A stretch of DNA of 64,000 nucleotides, from the NCBI GenBank assembly GCA_023333565.1, contig JAJKFH010000347.1, forward strand, positions 186,001 to 250,000, given 5' to 3'. This document shows positions 1-13,608 of this stretch, piece by piece; within the stretch, counting starts at the first letter, position 1; every line of letters starts with the position of its first letter. Source of the stretch: Puffinus mauretanicus. Taxonomy: Eukaryota > Chordata > Aves > Procellariiformes > Procellariidae. Below the pieces are notes generated by a model. That model saw nothing but the letters and a program-made list of their open reading frames with translations. It searched no databases and was not told the DNA's origin. The translations under genes were made by a program, and so were the position numbers.

Positions 1-2946
1 GCTCATTTGAGCACCTGGCTAAATGCAGAGGGTCGAGTTGCTGGATGAGATACTAGAGATGGGTCTGCTCATGGATAGCTGACCATATCCATTGCCTAAG
101 TGGGAAGGCATTCACTGTTCACACTGACAGCTGCTGTGGGGCGAGGTGGGACCTACAGAAGAGATGTTAAGGAGTAGACTCTTAGTGCCGCTGCTTCGAA
201 AGGCCTGCCAAAGGCTAGTGTAAGCTTGAGTTCAGTCCAGCTTAGCTCCTTTTCTCTTTTATTGATTTTTCAGTGAGGAGCAGACGTGGATTTTTCCAGG
301 AAAACCGTGTCTATAGGATAGATGAGTGGAATAACTGCAGATAATTTTCGCTTTTATGACTAAAGATACATATACGTTCCATATTAACTACCGCAGAAAT
401 ACTGCAGCTAGAACGGTAGATTTAATGTTTTCTCCTGTTAAACGTTGAAAAGTTTTCCAGCTGAGGATTCTGCAGAGGCAAATCCCCCACAAACTGGTGC
501 CCAATTAGTGTCGTAATTCCCATATTTCCAAAATTAAGTATAAAGGTTGAAGTAATTAGTAGTTATTTCCTGTATTAGGCACAGTTGAAATTAAGTCTTT
601 CATAACACCACAATTCCTAAGTGACTGAGGATTACCTTTTATGTAACGTTTCCTCCCAAGTTTTACGGTGCTACTGAAGCTGCACGGTTCAGTCAAGACA
701 GGACTTAGATTCTCTGCATCCCGAGATCTGATTGCAATTACAGCATCTTTATGAGGCTCTCGTTTAGCCGCCGCTCCATGGTAATGTAGCTGAGCATTTG
801 GTTCTTGCTCAATACAAGTTGATGAGGGAGACACTATCTGGGATACGAGGTTATTCAAGACAGGGACCTACTCCACAGCTTAACTCTGATGGAAACAATC
901 TGGCTGGAGTCCTTTCCCTTTGTATGTTTCTCTTTGTAAGTGTCATGACCCTTCCAATTTATTAGTATGTATATCATGTGGATGAGCAGGTTTTCTGATC
1001 ATTTTTAAAGAGTATATTTTTCTTGGTGTTTTTGGTTCACAGCAGAATTGTGCCAACTTCAGGATCATCAGCTGACTCCTCTTCACCCTCAGCTATTGGT
1101 CAAGACCTTTCCCTGTGAACTATTATCTACTCATTTTAATCATCCAAAGATAACTCAAAAGATCAGTAGAATATAATATCCTAAAACTTTGTATTTATTT
1201 TTGAGGTACTGCACCATGCCAGCACACTTCTATCATGTCACATTGTGTTACACAGACTTACAGTGAGAAGAAATTTAACGGGAAGTGACATGGTGTAAGT
1301 GATGCACTGACATGTATAATTTAAAGACTATAGTCTTGTTGGAAGCAGACACCTGCAATTAATTCAGATATTGGGAATTCAAAATGAAACTGATGATTAA
1401 AGCCAGAAGGGACTTAAGATGCATATTAAGCTCATGAACTGGTGAATTTCTCTGTTTATCTAGCAGAACAACACAGTTACTGATACTAAATTTCTTCTGA
1501 GAACTCATCTGCAGAGTACCATTGCTGCTGCTTTGACGAGGTATTATCAGTCTATAAAATACACAGAAATTCAGGTTTCTTCAGGTTCTAGCCTATCCAT
1601 GAAGACAGAGCTTGATTTGAAAACACTGTAAAAAGGAGATATCTTTGTTCTCTGTTCTTTTAATATTTTTTATTAAATCAATATCCAAATTGGTGACTAA
1701 TTTCATCTAGGAAATTTCAGTTATGTTCTATGATGCTACATTGGTTGGTTTACTGCTTCATGGACATGACCAGAAGTCATAATTCTGTATGAGCAATTTT
1801 GCAAACACATGATGTTACATCTTATAAATACCTTTTCACAGACAATTTTAATGCAACAAAACATGCTGGCCTTGAAGTGTGCCTATGATCCTTTGGATGT
1901 TTTTTCTACAGTTGCATATCTGTAACCTGAAATTCAGTATTTTGATCATCTCTGATAGTGGGAAAGAACTGCTTTGTTTAGCTGTGCCCTACTATGAAAG
2001 CCCTAAATGAGCCAACAGCTTGAGCCCTGCATACTAATAGTAATGAACATTGTGATCTTAAGATTGAAGAAATCTGTACTTTCTGTCTATTGAAATAATT
2101 CAACACGTGAAGGCTGTAGATATCTTTGCATCTATTTACTTGAAAAGACATTTAAGAAAACTACTGGAACAGCTTTGAAATATACATAATGTGAAAAACA
2201 TAAAAGAACAACAGCAGCAGCAGAATTCATACTACTACAACACCAGTAGTTTCCACTGTAAGTTTGTACTTACTAACTTTATGGATAGCTTATCACTGAT
2301 TAATGCTAACCTGTATTTATTTACGGCTTGTCTGTTATTTCCCACTGGACTACAGACAATTGATCAAGAAGACACCGTTGACAGACACCTAAATTAGTAA
2401 ACCAGAGATTAGGATCTTTGTTTAAAAATAATCATCATGTGAATGCTAATGTTTAGGGCTCTGTGAAAAGTTTTGGCTTTTTCCTTTAAGTCTAAACCCT
2501 TCTTTTCCTGAGACCATGAGATTTGAGAGAAAAAAGGTAAGAAAAGTAAAACTTGGAGTGTACCCTGGAAATGAAACATTACTCTGGCACCAAGTTCTCA
2601 CACGTATTACGAAAGCCCAACAATTAAATAATAGTGTAGGTACATGAAATGCGTAGCAACCTCAGGGGAATATCCCAGGTGGACCGAACGGGTCAAGAAC
2701 ACAACTCTCTGTAATCATTGTACTGCAAAGTGGAAGCGGCACTGCCAAGATCCGCCCTTCTGAGCTGAGGCAGCCCTCGCTTGCAAAACTGCTGGAAGAT
2801 GCATTTTCCTGGCATTGCAAATATATATATTTGTACTTCTAACAAAGCTTTTAAGTGCAGGCAGTCTGCCTGATGCCCCCTAAATTGCCGATTATTCATT
2901 TTTCCACATCTTGTCATTTCTGGGACTCTTTGATTAGGCAAACATT
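1..2946. other. Unique AT-rich sequence, no gene seen
   Basis: No recognisable exon, RNA gene or young transposon is visible. The two open frames here (556-858 minus, 2191-2397 plus) have no recognisable domain. Small landmarks are a (CAG)4 run at 2212-2223 and one possible old repeat fragment near 1.4 kb, listed separately. Confidence 0.7.
1396..1470 (+). repeat. Possible ancient amniote repeat relic
   Basis: The stretch TTAAAGCCAGAAGGGAC at about 1397-1413 resembles a short core I associate with an old interspersed repeat of reptiles and birds, where it is followed by a GATCATCTAG-like segment. Here the following bases diverge quickly, so only the first 17 bases are convincing. The family name is not assigned. 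Confidence 0.28.
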
Positions 2947-2978
2947 CCTCTTTTTTTTTTTTTCTTTTTTTTTTTTCC
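2947..2978 (+). repeat. Polypyrimidine tract
   Basis: A run of thymines broken by a single cytosine, about 30 bases long (T13-C-T12 with C at the edges). On the minus strand it is an oligo-A/G run that gives a lysine-rich artefact frame. Confidence 0.9.
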
Positions 2979-3109
2979 CTGGCTAGACTACTTCTATCAG
3001 CCAATAACAGGGGTTTGAATTGTGAGGCTGGCCAACCTAGTACAACATACTTGCTTCATTTTCCCTGAAGAGTTTGGCAGTCCTGAAAGACATGCTCAGT
3101 GTAAACGAA

Positions 3110-3500
3110 CAACTGAGAATGTAATTAAGAGGCATGTTAAACTATAAAAAAGGGGTAGTAACCACAGTATGCTTTCATTAATTAAAGCACTTTCTAATAT
3201 CAGCCAATTACATCAACCTCCTCTGGCCCTTATATTTCTTAGGCTTTGTGTAACCGGTCCCTTTATCTCTAATGGGATCCTTATAATGCTGACCATGTGG
3301 CTTTAGAACAACACCAAAATGCTAATCTAATCCCCAGTGTTGCCCAAAGGCATTACATGGGCCCTGACATGGATCCAAGATTGGTGGCACCCTAATTCAA
3401 ATAAAAGCAAGAATTAGGGCTGATCAGGTGTCTCAGTGACAACAGTACAATGAGCGATTGGGGGAAGGTGGGGGCAGGTTGGGGAGGGGGAGATGGCAGC
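3110..3500. promoter_or_regulatory. Candidate conserved noncoding regulatory block
   Basis: The block has the texture of a vertebrate developmental enhancer: no simple repeats, no transposon similarity and closely packed homeodomain-type cores. It contains TTAATTAAAG near 3179, CCAATTACATC near 3205, and overlapping TAATCT/TAATCC sites at 3323-3333, which match the OTX/PITX/CRX recognition core. It ends in the G-quadruplex motif at 3460-3490. No alignment was possible, so conservation is inferred only. Confidence 0.3.
3460..3490 (+). other. G-quadruplex motif (four runs of 4-5 G)
   Basis: Read directly: G5 (3460-3464), 5-base loop, G5 (3470-3474), 6-base loop, G4 (3481-3484), 1-base loop, G5 (3486-3490). 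This satisfies the classical G4 rule with runs longer than the minimum of three. It is the strongest such motif noticed in the window. Confidence 0.8.
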
Positions 3501-3730
3501 AGCAAACGATCAGGCACATTTCAAAAGTAATTGGTCTCCAGGGAGGGTGCGGGTTGCTTCCTAGACCACTTCTACAGAGCCCTTTGCACCTTGCCAGCTG
3601 GAGGGAAAGTGCAGCCACTTCCAGAGAATAGCAGCGGGGCTAATGGAAGTGCACGTACGTGTGAAAACGGAAAGCAGGCAGCCTGAAACCGAAGGAGTCG
3701 ATTAAAACAGGACTTCCTTCCTGATTTTCC

Positions 3731-3748
3731 TTTTTTTTTTTTTTTTTT
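3731..3748 (+). repeat. Poly-T (18)
   Basis: An uninterrupted run of 18 thymines followed by AAATTC. No transposon body adjoins it on either side, so it is listed as a simple repeat rather than a retroposon tail. Confidence 0.9.
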
Positions 3749-4121
3749 AAATTCAGTTTCGCAGATAGCGAGATTAAATGCGGAAAGTTAGGATCCCTAA
3801 AAGAACCAGTTTAAAATCACAGGGCTACACTTCCATCCCTGTCCTGCTGCATACGTGGCATGAAATGAAATGACTTCAAAGGCAAAGTAAGGCTTTTGAG
3901 TACTTTTTGTGTATTTTTTTCTATAACACCGACTTCCGTGGAGCACTTTTTTTCTGTAGATCTCGAAGCATTCTCCAGTTGCGTGACTGCACCGTCATAC
4001 CTACTTTCCGCAAAGGGGAAAGATGCCGAGAGCTGGTGTTTTGTGCTCGAAGACACTGAATGCAGCCTCCAGAAAGGACATCTTCTTACTGGCTCACCCC
4101 ACTAGATTACAGGCATCTTCC

Positions 4122-4152
4122 TGAAAATAAATAAATAAATAATAAAAAATAC
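4122..4152 (+). repeat. (AAAT)n microsatellite
   Basis: About four AAAT units followed by AATAAAAAAT. Simple AT-rich microsatellite. Confidence 0.85.
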
Positions 4153-7100
4153 ATCTCTGCTGCATCTTTAAATGGAGCAACCGAACAGACAGAGGAATAA
4201 GAAACCAAATAACCCAGGAAATATTTCAGCTTATTTTAGCTGTTAGAAACTCCCCAGGAATTCTCTTTACCAGACGTGCCCTGGCTCCTTGCTTTGCCAA
4301 GTCAGGTACCAGCAAGTCTCTAACTTTCGCCTGTAACCACTATTCAGGCATGACTAAGCTTTTCCTATGCGACTAAAACACAGCATTTAGTCAGTGGAAT
4401 TTAACACTCTCTTTCAAGATCCGTCTCTGCGTTGCTGTGTCCCGGGCAGCTTGTCCAATCCAGTCAGTGCTTTTGGGCATTAGGGCAGAAAATTTCAAGT
4501 CTTGTTGGGAAGGTATTTGTCAGATTTGCCTTCAGAAAGCTGTAAGAGGACTCTAAATTTTTATTACTTTCTCCTGTATCTTTTTTATGGCTCTGCAAGT
4601 GACAGAAACATGTGCAACAGATGATTGAGCTCTGAATTTTTTCTTTTCATCTGCTGGAAAGTTTAGAAGGATCTGAGAGTGTATGAGAAGATAGGGCTTG
4701 CTGATAGACTAGATCAACTTCTGCAAAATCATTTCTGAGTGGGTAGCAGAAATGCATTCACATACATAATTTTTGTCATTAGCTTTTTTTTTTTCTTTGA
4801 CAAAAAAATCTTCACTTATTTCACTCCAACTTTACCACATAAGAAAACACAGCTTTGAATCGTGTTAGGTCACATGGAAAGCAATATCTTAGTGCAGAAA
4901 GTTTCTAGAAACAGGCAGAGTGTGGGTTTTGTGTGTTCTCTGTCATGACCAGTCCTCTACAAAACCCACCTACCTGTCATTAGAGCAACCTGCTTCGTGC
5001 CCTGTGAACACCATCTGACTCTTACTAAAATATTTCTGTCTTACAGTTGAATTTACTGAATACTCTTTGTGTCCCAAGCTAATCTGGTGAAGATTTAAAT
5101 AAAAAATTGACTACTATACTTTTCTTATCTCCTTGCTGAAAGAATGTTGGACTATGACTGCCACCAGACTATATATTTTTTAACCCTGATAATAAGGCAG
5201 GTTAAATCCAGACACGTTGTCACCATCTTATGTTGGCAAGAACGATGCGGACAGAGAGACTTTGGATGAAAGGAAAAAGCTTGCGGTGAGAGATCATTCC
5301 CACGGTGGCTTCCCACTCCTATAGAAGTCGATGGGTGCCCCTTAGTGCAGTGCAGAACCACAACCGTGTTGTTGGTTTTTTCCAGCCTTTCTCAGGAGAT
5401 GACATCCAAAACGGAGGCACACCAGAGAGTTAGCCACCTCCTCACCTTGCAAAGAACGGCTTGCCCTTCGCATGGAGAGATTAAGTGGAGCATTACCATG
5501 CACACGCTGCAGTTTTGCTTTTGTCCTCTTCCAAATGCATTTGCCTGTGGTTAGTGGAAATATATTCTCTTAATTCCGGAGAGTGTAACAACTCTGATTA
5601 TATTTTTAACTGCTTTACAGATCACACAGCAGACCTATAATGCATGTTCTCAAAAAGACAACTAATTTTCATTTTCAATCAGCTTCTCCACAAGATTTTT
5701 CACATAGCCTTACTTCACACCACTAATTTCATTTTAGACCTGCCATCATATCACACATCCCTTTCCCTGCTGCGCTAACATGTTTTCACATGCTTATCCT
5801 TTATTACTGCAAGAGAGGCAAGACTCATAATGACGCTCACCCCTACACTTTGCAAAAGTTCTGGAGAAGGACCCTGGCTCCACTAGAACAAAAAAAGCAG
5901 AAAGAGGGAAAGGATTTAAGGATAAATGAGGAGAGCAGGAGAAAACAATTCAATTAAGAGTAAATAGAAGCTCTAGCCTAAGCATACTCGTGGTGACTTC
6001 AGTAGCACTTAGCTATCATGGAGAGGGACCTGGCATTGCATTTCTTCAAAATACCCTGTGTAAAGCTATAAGCTTTGAGACAGGGGAATTTTTTAGTTCA
6101 TATTCAAGCAATTTCAGTTTAGTGCAGGCAAGATTCCCTTGTTACAGTCCAGCAAGGCCTTCATTTGAGCTGCTCTATATGAACATGCAGAGGCGGCTTT
6201 CCACATTCCAGATGCAGAGGATGGTGCTTGCTGCAGCTCAGCGGCAGCTTCGCCTGTGCAGTGGAAATGGCTGGTGGAGAGGAAAGGTTTTGTAGTCAGG
6301 CAGCTTCTACCCACAGACGTATGCTGCAATGGTCACCAGCGATAAGGTGACTCTGTCTTCCCATCTTTCCAAAACGGCAAAGCCGAAGCTTTCGTCTTTT
6401 ATGGAAATCAGGTGTGCTGTGGTGATCTCCTAAGGCATCTTCTTTCTTTTAGCAGAGACACCACAGTTAGCTTTTAAACATGCCCCTTGGCTTTCCACTT
6501 GCAGGGGTGGAAGCAGCAAAGGGAGCACCTTGCAGATCAAAGGTCCATCGTGCAGAGAAAGTGGTTTGCACACCAGCATGGTGGGTCCCCGCTCCCTGTG
6601 CTCCTGCTCCCACCCTGAGTCCATCGTCACCAGCTCTGCACCCACCAGCTCCCGGTCTGCCTCTAACAAACTATTATTTTGCAAAGGCCATCCATTTTAA
6701 TTATCCCTGTGGCAGGAGCAGTGACATCTCTGCTGATGGCCAGCGGTCCCGTTACGTGCCTCGCCGAAATGCCCAGCTCGTTCCTTTGTGTGCAAGTGGC
6801 TCAGAATAATTGAAAACAGAGCATAATATTGGGTCGCTGGGGTAAGATAAGGATACAAAACATATTAGTGTTTTACATAACAGGGACAGAAAGGTGAAAA
6901 GAATTGATTCACTGTTTTTGCAGGTTCATTGAGATTAGCTCAAGTGAAGGCCCTCTTCTGCTCTTTGCCTTGAATGTGAATCGGAAAAAATCTCTTGTGC
7001 ATCACCACTTTTGTCAGCTGAAATAAAATTAATCCAGAAGAGAAGTGGGAATGAGCAGAATTTTTTTCTCCAAGTTTTGTTGTTAATTAAAAAAACAATT

Positions 7101-10100
7101 ACCAAGGATTTCTAATTACTTTACAAGTACACTATAGCCTTTACCTGCTCCTCAGCAAATTAGAGAGGTAATACTTGAAACGTCTTATTAAACAGAATTA
7201 CTTTTCCTCCACATCCATTCACACTTCTGCTTAATAGTCTTTTCGAGCAACACCTCTGTGGAACGTTTATGTCCATTAAGGTATCTTACTGCTATTAATA
7301 TTGTTCAATAATTTCCATGTTTTTCTGTTGAAAATGCAATAAATTGGCAAGATTGGGCTAAGGGGCAGTGTTGGAAAGACCTTCAAATATGTCTGTTATA
7401 ACAGATGGCCCAGGAAAAGTGGCCGCATAACGTGTTGAGCACCATGGTAAGAAGGTGATAATCACTTCAGAAATTCTATAGACAACCTTGAGAAACAAAC
7501 ACCAAACACCATGGATACGGAGAGGGGAGGACGGGCGAAAACTTGACACAGCCTTTGAGAGGAAGTTAATAAAGTTAGAGTAACTCTGTGATCTGTGTTA
7601 CAGTGAACAGAAAATCACCCAGAAATTATCCAGGTGAAAAAGCAGCAAAAGATTGGTGATTTGGGGCAGCAAATACATAAGCATCGCAGTTTTGCCCCTG
7701 ATGGTGCTGAGTTTTCTGCAGAAATACTGTGTTTAATTTCAAGCAATCAGTAACAGAAAAGCAGTGACCTTATTAAAGGAATTCAGCAGCAAAATACTGA
7801 AACAATAGAAAGATTCATGATGATGGTAGTGATTAACATGTAGTTCAGAAAGAAAAAAATTATTTGATAACTGCTCTGAAATGTTTAAAAGATGTGAACA
7901 GAGAATATATGCTACAAAGGGAACTGTAACGTGATCTTAAGAAACCATATTGCTATTTAGACATGCTTTCAAAAAAAAAAGAAAAAAAAAAAAAAGAGAA
8001 AAGCTTCCTGACAAAGATGTTTTAGAGTTTGGAGTGGTTTTCAAAGAGAAGCAGTAGTCCCATTGATTTAGGTACTGGACTTTAGCTAAAGGGCAAAGCA
8101 ATAGCTAGTACAGCATATAGGCCACCCTGCTCAGGACTTCTAATGATCTTATATTCTTTCCCAAATGTCAATGGTGTAATTCTTTGTTTCATAGCCTGAA
8201 ATCCTTGGACTTCTCTCCATTATAATGAAAGCAACTGAAGTGAAATAGAAAATAAGTAAGAAAATCTCACAATGGTATTTTGGGGGGAGGTGTGTTACCA
8301 TTTTCAACTCAGCGTATCGTACATTATAAGGTCCACTTCCTTTTTCCAGTGTAATTAATTGGTCACTTCCTGACATATATGGATACTACAAACATTAATT
8401 GGTTGAGGTAATACTTTAACTTCTTCCCCTCTCCCTGGGTGCAAGTGTGGAATCAAGAATTTGCTTGCATTTGGAACAACCAACTCAGGGGTTTTAGCTT
8501 TTGCTTTTAAAGAAAGCTTTCACATTTGAAATACATTTTTTTGTGGTGTTTTTTTTTTTTTTTTTAAATTCTATTTTTTAGCATTGAATCAGTTACTGTT
8601 TGATGTCTAAACCCTGACTGAATCTTCCTTTGAATATTGAAATATTATTTAGGTTATTACTTACTGTCAGTATCTGCATTTTATATTGTAGATAAAGCAT
8701 GATCACGCCAAAATATAATATCTGTTTTACAGTTTATTAGCAAATACTGTTTAAAAATCAAAACACCAGGAAAAAAAAAGCTCACTTACCTTGGACTACC
8801 CTAGAATTAAAAGTTTTCTCACCGTAATTTTTAGTTACCATATCATTCAAGACTGTAAAATATGTGCTATGAATACTTCTTCCTGAGTGTTTAAACCCAC
8901 TTTTTTTTTCCCACCCCCTGTGGATTTTCATATACTTTGGGAGGCGAAAGAGTCTTTGAAAACTGAAAGGTCAACTTGGGCTTGTAAAACACAGCATACA
9001 GTTTGGTTACTCCAATTTGTTGTTTGCTTATGAATCTCATTTAACCGTTTATGTTGTGCATCGCTTCGTATTTACATTCAGCACATGGTAACAGTAACGC
9101 TACTTATGCAAAATACAATAGACAGAACTTTTTCTGAAATAACCAGTTAGTCTTAGAGTTTCTATACGATCTCCCCCTTGAGTAAGTAACAAGAACAAAA
9201 TCACATATTGAATGATATTCTTAGGAACATATGTTTTAATTGGTTCCTGTGCACCATTATGTTTTCCAAGATGGCAGTACCACGAAGCAACATTAATATC
9301 TATTCAAAGCAAAGTAGATCACAGCTGGCAGGTAGATTTTATTAGAGACTTATGAGGAAGAAATAAATTAAGCCACAAGGGATAAAACTGAATAGGTTGA
9401 GGGCTGACTGAACCCAGAATGTTATCCACCCTCCTATGTCAAATTTGTCTGGCTTGCAACTTTAACTAGATTGTCTTTGGAAAAAAAAAAAAATGAGGCG
9501 CTGTGTTTGTTGTGGAGGACCTCTCTTCCAGAAGGCATAAATGGCACCAGCATTCGTCTGGGCTCCTTGTTTCTGCAAGGATCCCGCTTTATTGGTTCGC
9601 CTACCGTGTTGCAAAGAAAGGGGCGAGTTTTCATCCAGTAACGTTGCTGTAAATAGAAGTTAACTCCATAAAATCGACAGGTCTATCCTGGCTCTATGTG
9701 TACCTCAAAGCTTTTCTTTTTTCCAGTCTATCAGCTGGCTTAATAAAACCACAACTTTTCCCTAAAAACCTTTCTCCAGTTTGCAGTGTATGTAGGGATT
9801 GGAGTTGGGTCATTCAAATTTAGTTTAAATCATTACTGATGAGAAAGTATTATCATCTGATAAATAGTGATCTGTGGGTCTTGTTAAAAAAGCATGATTT
9901 ATAGCCTATGAGATGCAACAAAGCTCTGATGATACGTACGTTTTGAGACAGACCGAGCATCCTTCTGCACCAGTACTGCAGTGTGATGCCCTGGTAATGT
10001 CCTCTGCTGATCAGAAGTCAGACAAAGAAGCTGGGTCAGAAGACAGCTTCGTGTCCTGCAGATTCTGGTTCATTTGCTCATATTACACTTCTGCATACAC

Positions 10101-12654
10101 CTCCCTTTCTGAGGCTACGGGCCCCAGCAGGTCTGGGTAGAAACCATCGAAAATTTGGTGATACAACACCTGCTGATCTGATGAAAATGAAACATTTTTT
10201 GTGAAAGTGCATGGATTTAATTGAAGTTTTTCAAGGGCAAATATTTCCTTCCAATAAGATCAAGTATTTTGTTTAATCTTAAATGGTGTTAAAAAAAAAA
10301 AAAGTTGATGTAACACATGCTCAAATTTATATGTAACACTGTGACCTCTGCAAGTGATTTTTTTTTATTGCTAGGCAGTCCTAAGTATACGTACCCAAGA
10401 ATAGTCTGAGACTTGAAAAGTTTAAAAACTTGATTTAATTTCAACTCCTATAGGTGAGCAATGAAAACTGCACCAGTACTGGTGAAAGGAAAAGCACAGT
10501 GCTGTTGAAATAAGCATTTTTTGGACACTTTTTTTGTTCTTTTTCACAAGTTTTTGCAAATCCAACTTGAATACAAATAGAACTATGGAATGCAAATATT
10601 TCTTCTTGTTTGTTTTAATTTTGTTGTGGCATATTATTAGTCAATTGTAAAACTTAGGGAAAGGCAGTGGGTTACTTACATCTAAAAAGAAGTATGTTAA
10701 ATATTTAATATTTTATTTTTGAAGGAATTTTTTGAGATTATGATAACAAAAAGAATTACTAAATTACATCTATTTACATTTTCATTTTCTTAAACCTGAA
10801 AGCACTTTGTGTGCATTTCATCACTTCCCTGCAGATAGGAAGCTCATTTGTCAGATTCACCTTCTGGTTGTGCAGATCTTCCACAATGCAGAAGTGGAGA
10901 GAGAAACATTTATCAGAAAGAGAAATGTCTATAAAGCAGTGGAAACTGGTGGGCAGCTTAAGGGACAGATGTGATTTTTTTTATATTTAAATTATACTTT
11001 GCAATTGACTGTATTTCAAGTTGCCAGTGTCCCCTTAACTTTCAGGTCTTTGTGCGGACAGAAGAACTTTATACAGAAGCTGACTATTTTGTATCCTTTT
11101 TCATGTATATTTCAGCACAAAAAAGTTAACAACCTAATATATTATGTACTGTAATTATGACATGGTTGTATTTGTGTAGTTTCAATGCAGATGCACTTTT
11201 TTCATGTTCTGCATGAACCAGTTGCCTTCAGTAAGAACTGAAGTGACCTCTTTCTTTCAAAAACTATTTATTACAGTTGCAAGACCTACATATTCTATTT
11301 CCATATCCACTGCTGCTGGTTCTTGGAATATGCCAGCAGCAGGCTGTTTTCCTTTAGCTGTGATAATAGCTGATACAAACCAAGCACCACTGTAAATTCA
11401 TTAAACCAGTAAATAAGCATTAATAAAACTGGTCAATGAAGGATTACATAGACTCTTAAATATGGGAGAAATCTTGGAAGGTTTAACAGTGTTCTAGATG
11501 GTATAAGGATACAAAGAAAACAAGGGAGAAATGTAAGGATAAGTGATATTTTTATCATCCAACTGATAAAAGTTGGAACAAACATTTCTAAATGGGTTCT
11601 GAGAACAAAAACATGTCCATTTATTCTAGCCGTCCGCCTGACATGTCCAGCTTTCCATGTCTGAAAGTGTCCTATGTTTTCCAAATGTATGACTTGTCCT
11701 GAGAAGAAATATTTTGTCTCTTTACAAACTTTTCCTTTCTTGGAATCTTAAGCAAGTTACAAAAAGGAAATGTAAAATTATATAAATGAAGGTGATATCT
11801 CAGGTATAAGCCTGCAAAACAGGCTGTGAGTTTATTAGCTATCTCGGGTACTCCGCTTTTATCACCCACACATCTAATACACCATTTCTGCCTAAACTGC
11901 CTCTTGGTTGCAGGTATCACTCTGGAGAGGTCAGGCCTTTCCCAGTCTATGTGTCTCTAAAGCACTGGAACCTGAGAAATCTTTCAACTCTTCTAAATTA
12001 AAAATGCCCCCTACTAAGCTAACTCTTTTCTCGATCTTCTGCTCTTCCCGCTATACCATTTCCATGTGGCAGTAAGCAGACATTAACAGACGTGTTAGGA
12101 AATCAGCCAAGATACAAAAAATGGCCTGATTTGATTAAAAAAAAATTCCGTAAGAATTTTTTCCTTGTAATACACGTTTGCCAATAGCAATTTTCTTTAC
12201 CATAGCTTTTCTGCTGCAATCTCATGACACATTGGCAAAAGTTTGCTGAGGTTTGAAATTGATTTGGTCAACCTAAGCTGTGTTTCATTGACGTTAAAAC
12301 AAATCATTAGCTTATCAAAGCTGTCTCTTTCAAGAAATTCAGAGCTATTCTTCTGGGTATTTGAGTGTTTTCAGGATTGAATAAAATTCAAGGTGTTTTT
12401 ACTGTATTTTGTCTGCAATGCCTTACTGTAGAAATTATGTCCATATCATATCACTAGGAGAAGCGTGTCTACGGCATGGTGCTGGACTTGACAGAAACTC
12501 TTATGTGTCCCACCAGCCTGCTACAGTGTCCCCTCAACTCTGGCTGATTACAATCCCTTCCACGGGCATTGCAGATCTACATGCTGTTTAATCTGATCGT
12601 ACCAAGAAAATGGACCTCTGAGAACTCTGCACACTTGTACTTTCTTTATAATAA
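4153..12654. other. Unique sequence, no gene seen
   Basis: About 8.5 kb of mostly unique AT-rich DNA. Simple tracts only: A-rich at 7971-7999, T17 at 8549-8565, A-rich at 9480-9492 and 10290-10303. The open frames (up to 109 codons at 6480-6809 plus) show no domain and overlap frames on the other strand in a locally GC-richer patch at 6.1-6.8 kb. That patch is reduced in stop codons by composition alone. Confidence 0.65.
7971..7999 (+). repeat. A-rich simple repeat
   Basis: A10-G-A14-GAGAA type tract. No adjoining element explains it as a retroposon tail. Confidence 0.85.
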
Positions 12655-12820
12655 TGCTCAGAAAATGCTCTACGGTACCATGTCCAGCTTTGGGCACTTC
12701 ATATGAAAAAGACATCCATAAGCTGGAGCAATCTACCAAAGCTGGTCAGGTGTGGTGCACATGCCCCATGATGAGAGGCTGAAGGAGCTGGGTTTCTTCA
12801 GCCCAGACCGGGGAGGCTTT
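12655..12820 (+). mobile_element. Highly decayed CR1 LINE fragment (ORF2 3' part)
   Basis: On the plus strand, TGTCCAGCTTTGGGCAC near 12,680 matches the CR1 ORF2 region around the conserved [10 protein letters not shown] segment. GAGAGGCTGAAGGAGCTGGG at about 12,774-12,793 matches the EERLRELGLFS segment; the visible peptide is DERLKELGFFSPDRGG. The linking sequence has the right spacing but is full of stops and frame changes, so this is a dead, old copy. It has lost its 5' part and its 3' UTR, and similarity fades after about 12,820. It lies in the same orientation as the CR1 tail at 13,531 but the two are separated by unrelated sequence, so they are best treated as separate copies. Confidence 0.7.
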
Positions 12821-13530
12821 TTCTCTAAATTTCATTTGCAAAACTGGGCTGGGAAAGTTCCAAAGCCAAGTTCATTTGTAACATACAGAGGTGTTAAGAG
12901 TCTAAGAAGAACTGCCTCTTTTCTGTTTCTTGCAATTTTGTCCCGTTACTACTGAAACATTACAGCTTCAAGGAAAATTTTGGTTTGAGCTTGGAGAAAA
13001 GTTTAACGGGGCCCCTTCATTATGCGTCTCTTAGAAATTACTCTTAGAAATATTAGATTTGGTGGGAGTATAAAAAGTGCACTTTACAGTCTTTTCTCAT
13101 TGTAGCTTATATCTGAATAAAGGTGCAAAAATCCTATTTAAGATTGTTCATTTTATATATGTACAATGTGAAAATAAATAATCTTTTTATTTTAACTCTT
13201 TTATATCAAAAAAATTAATTAGCTTCCATTCACTGAGAGTCAGTTTTAATGTGTCTACTCAACACCCTTAATTTTCAAAATGTAAATATCAAGACTATCG
13301 TTTTGGTAAAGACAAGGGTCTAACCTTGCTCCTCACAAGGATGATAGCTCATCACCAGGACAGAATTAAGCTGTATATTCTACTTTCACAAATTGTTTAA
13401 GAATTAATAAGATTCAGGCACTGAAACAAATGGCCTCACATTCTCTGTCTCGATTCCAACCCCACTCTATAATGGTTCTTCTTACTTCCTTGAGCTGATC
13501 CTGGAGCTTGCTTAAAGCTGAACAAAAGAA

Positions 13531-13608
13531 GTTGAGTTGATGGTTGGACTTGATAATCTTAGAGGTCTTTTCCAACCTTAATGATTCTATGATTTTAATT
13601 CTATGATT
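13531..13608 (+). mobile_element. CR1 LINE 3' end (5'-truncated, ~78 bp)
   Basis: The segment contains the CR1 3' UTR hallmark GGTCTTTTCCAACCTTAATG followed by two copies of the ATTCTATGATT terminal repeat, ending near 13,608. It aligns almost base for base with the reverse complement of the tail of the minus-strand CR1 at 43,563-43,640, so both belong to the same or sister subfamilies. Severe 5' truncation is typical of CR1 insertions, and target duplications are not expected. Confidence 0.9.

Noticed and set aside
2191..2397. Short plus frame starting with polyglutamine-like codons
   Set aside because: The glutamines come from a small CAA/CAG run, and the rest shows no protein-like features.
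5308..5345. CTATAGAAGTCGATGGG resembling a reptile/bird repeat core (GAAGTCAATGGG)
   Set aside because: Too short and isolated to support a repeat call.
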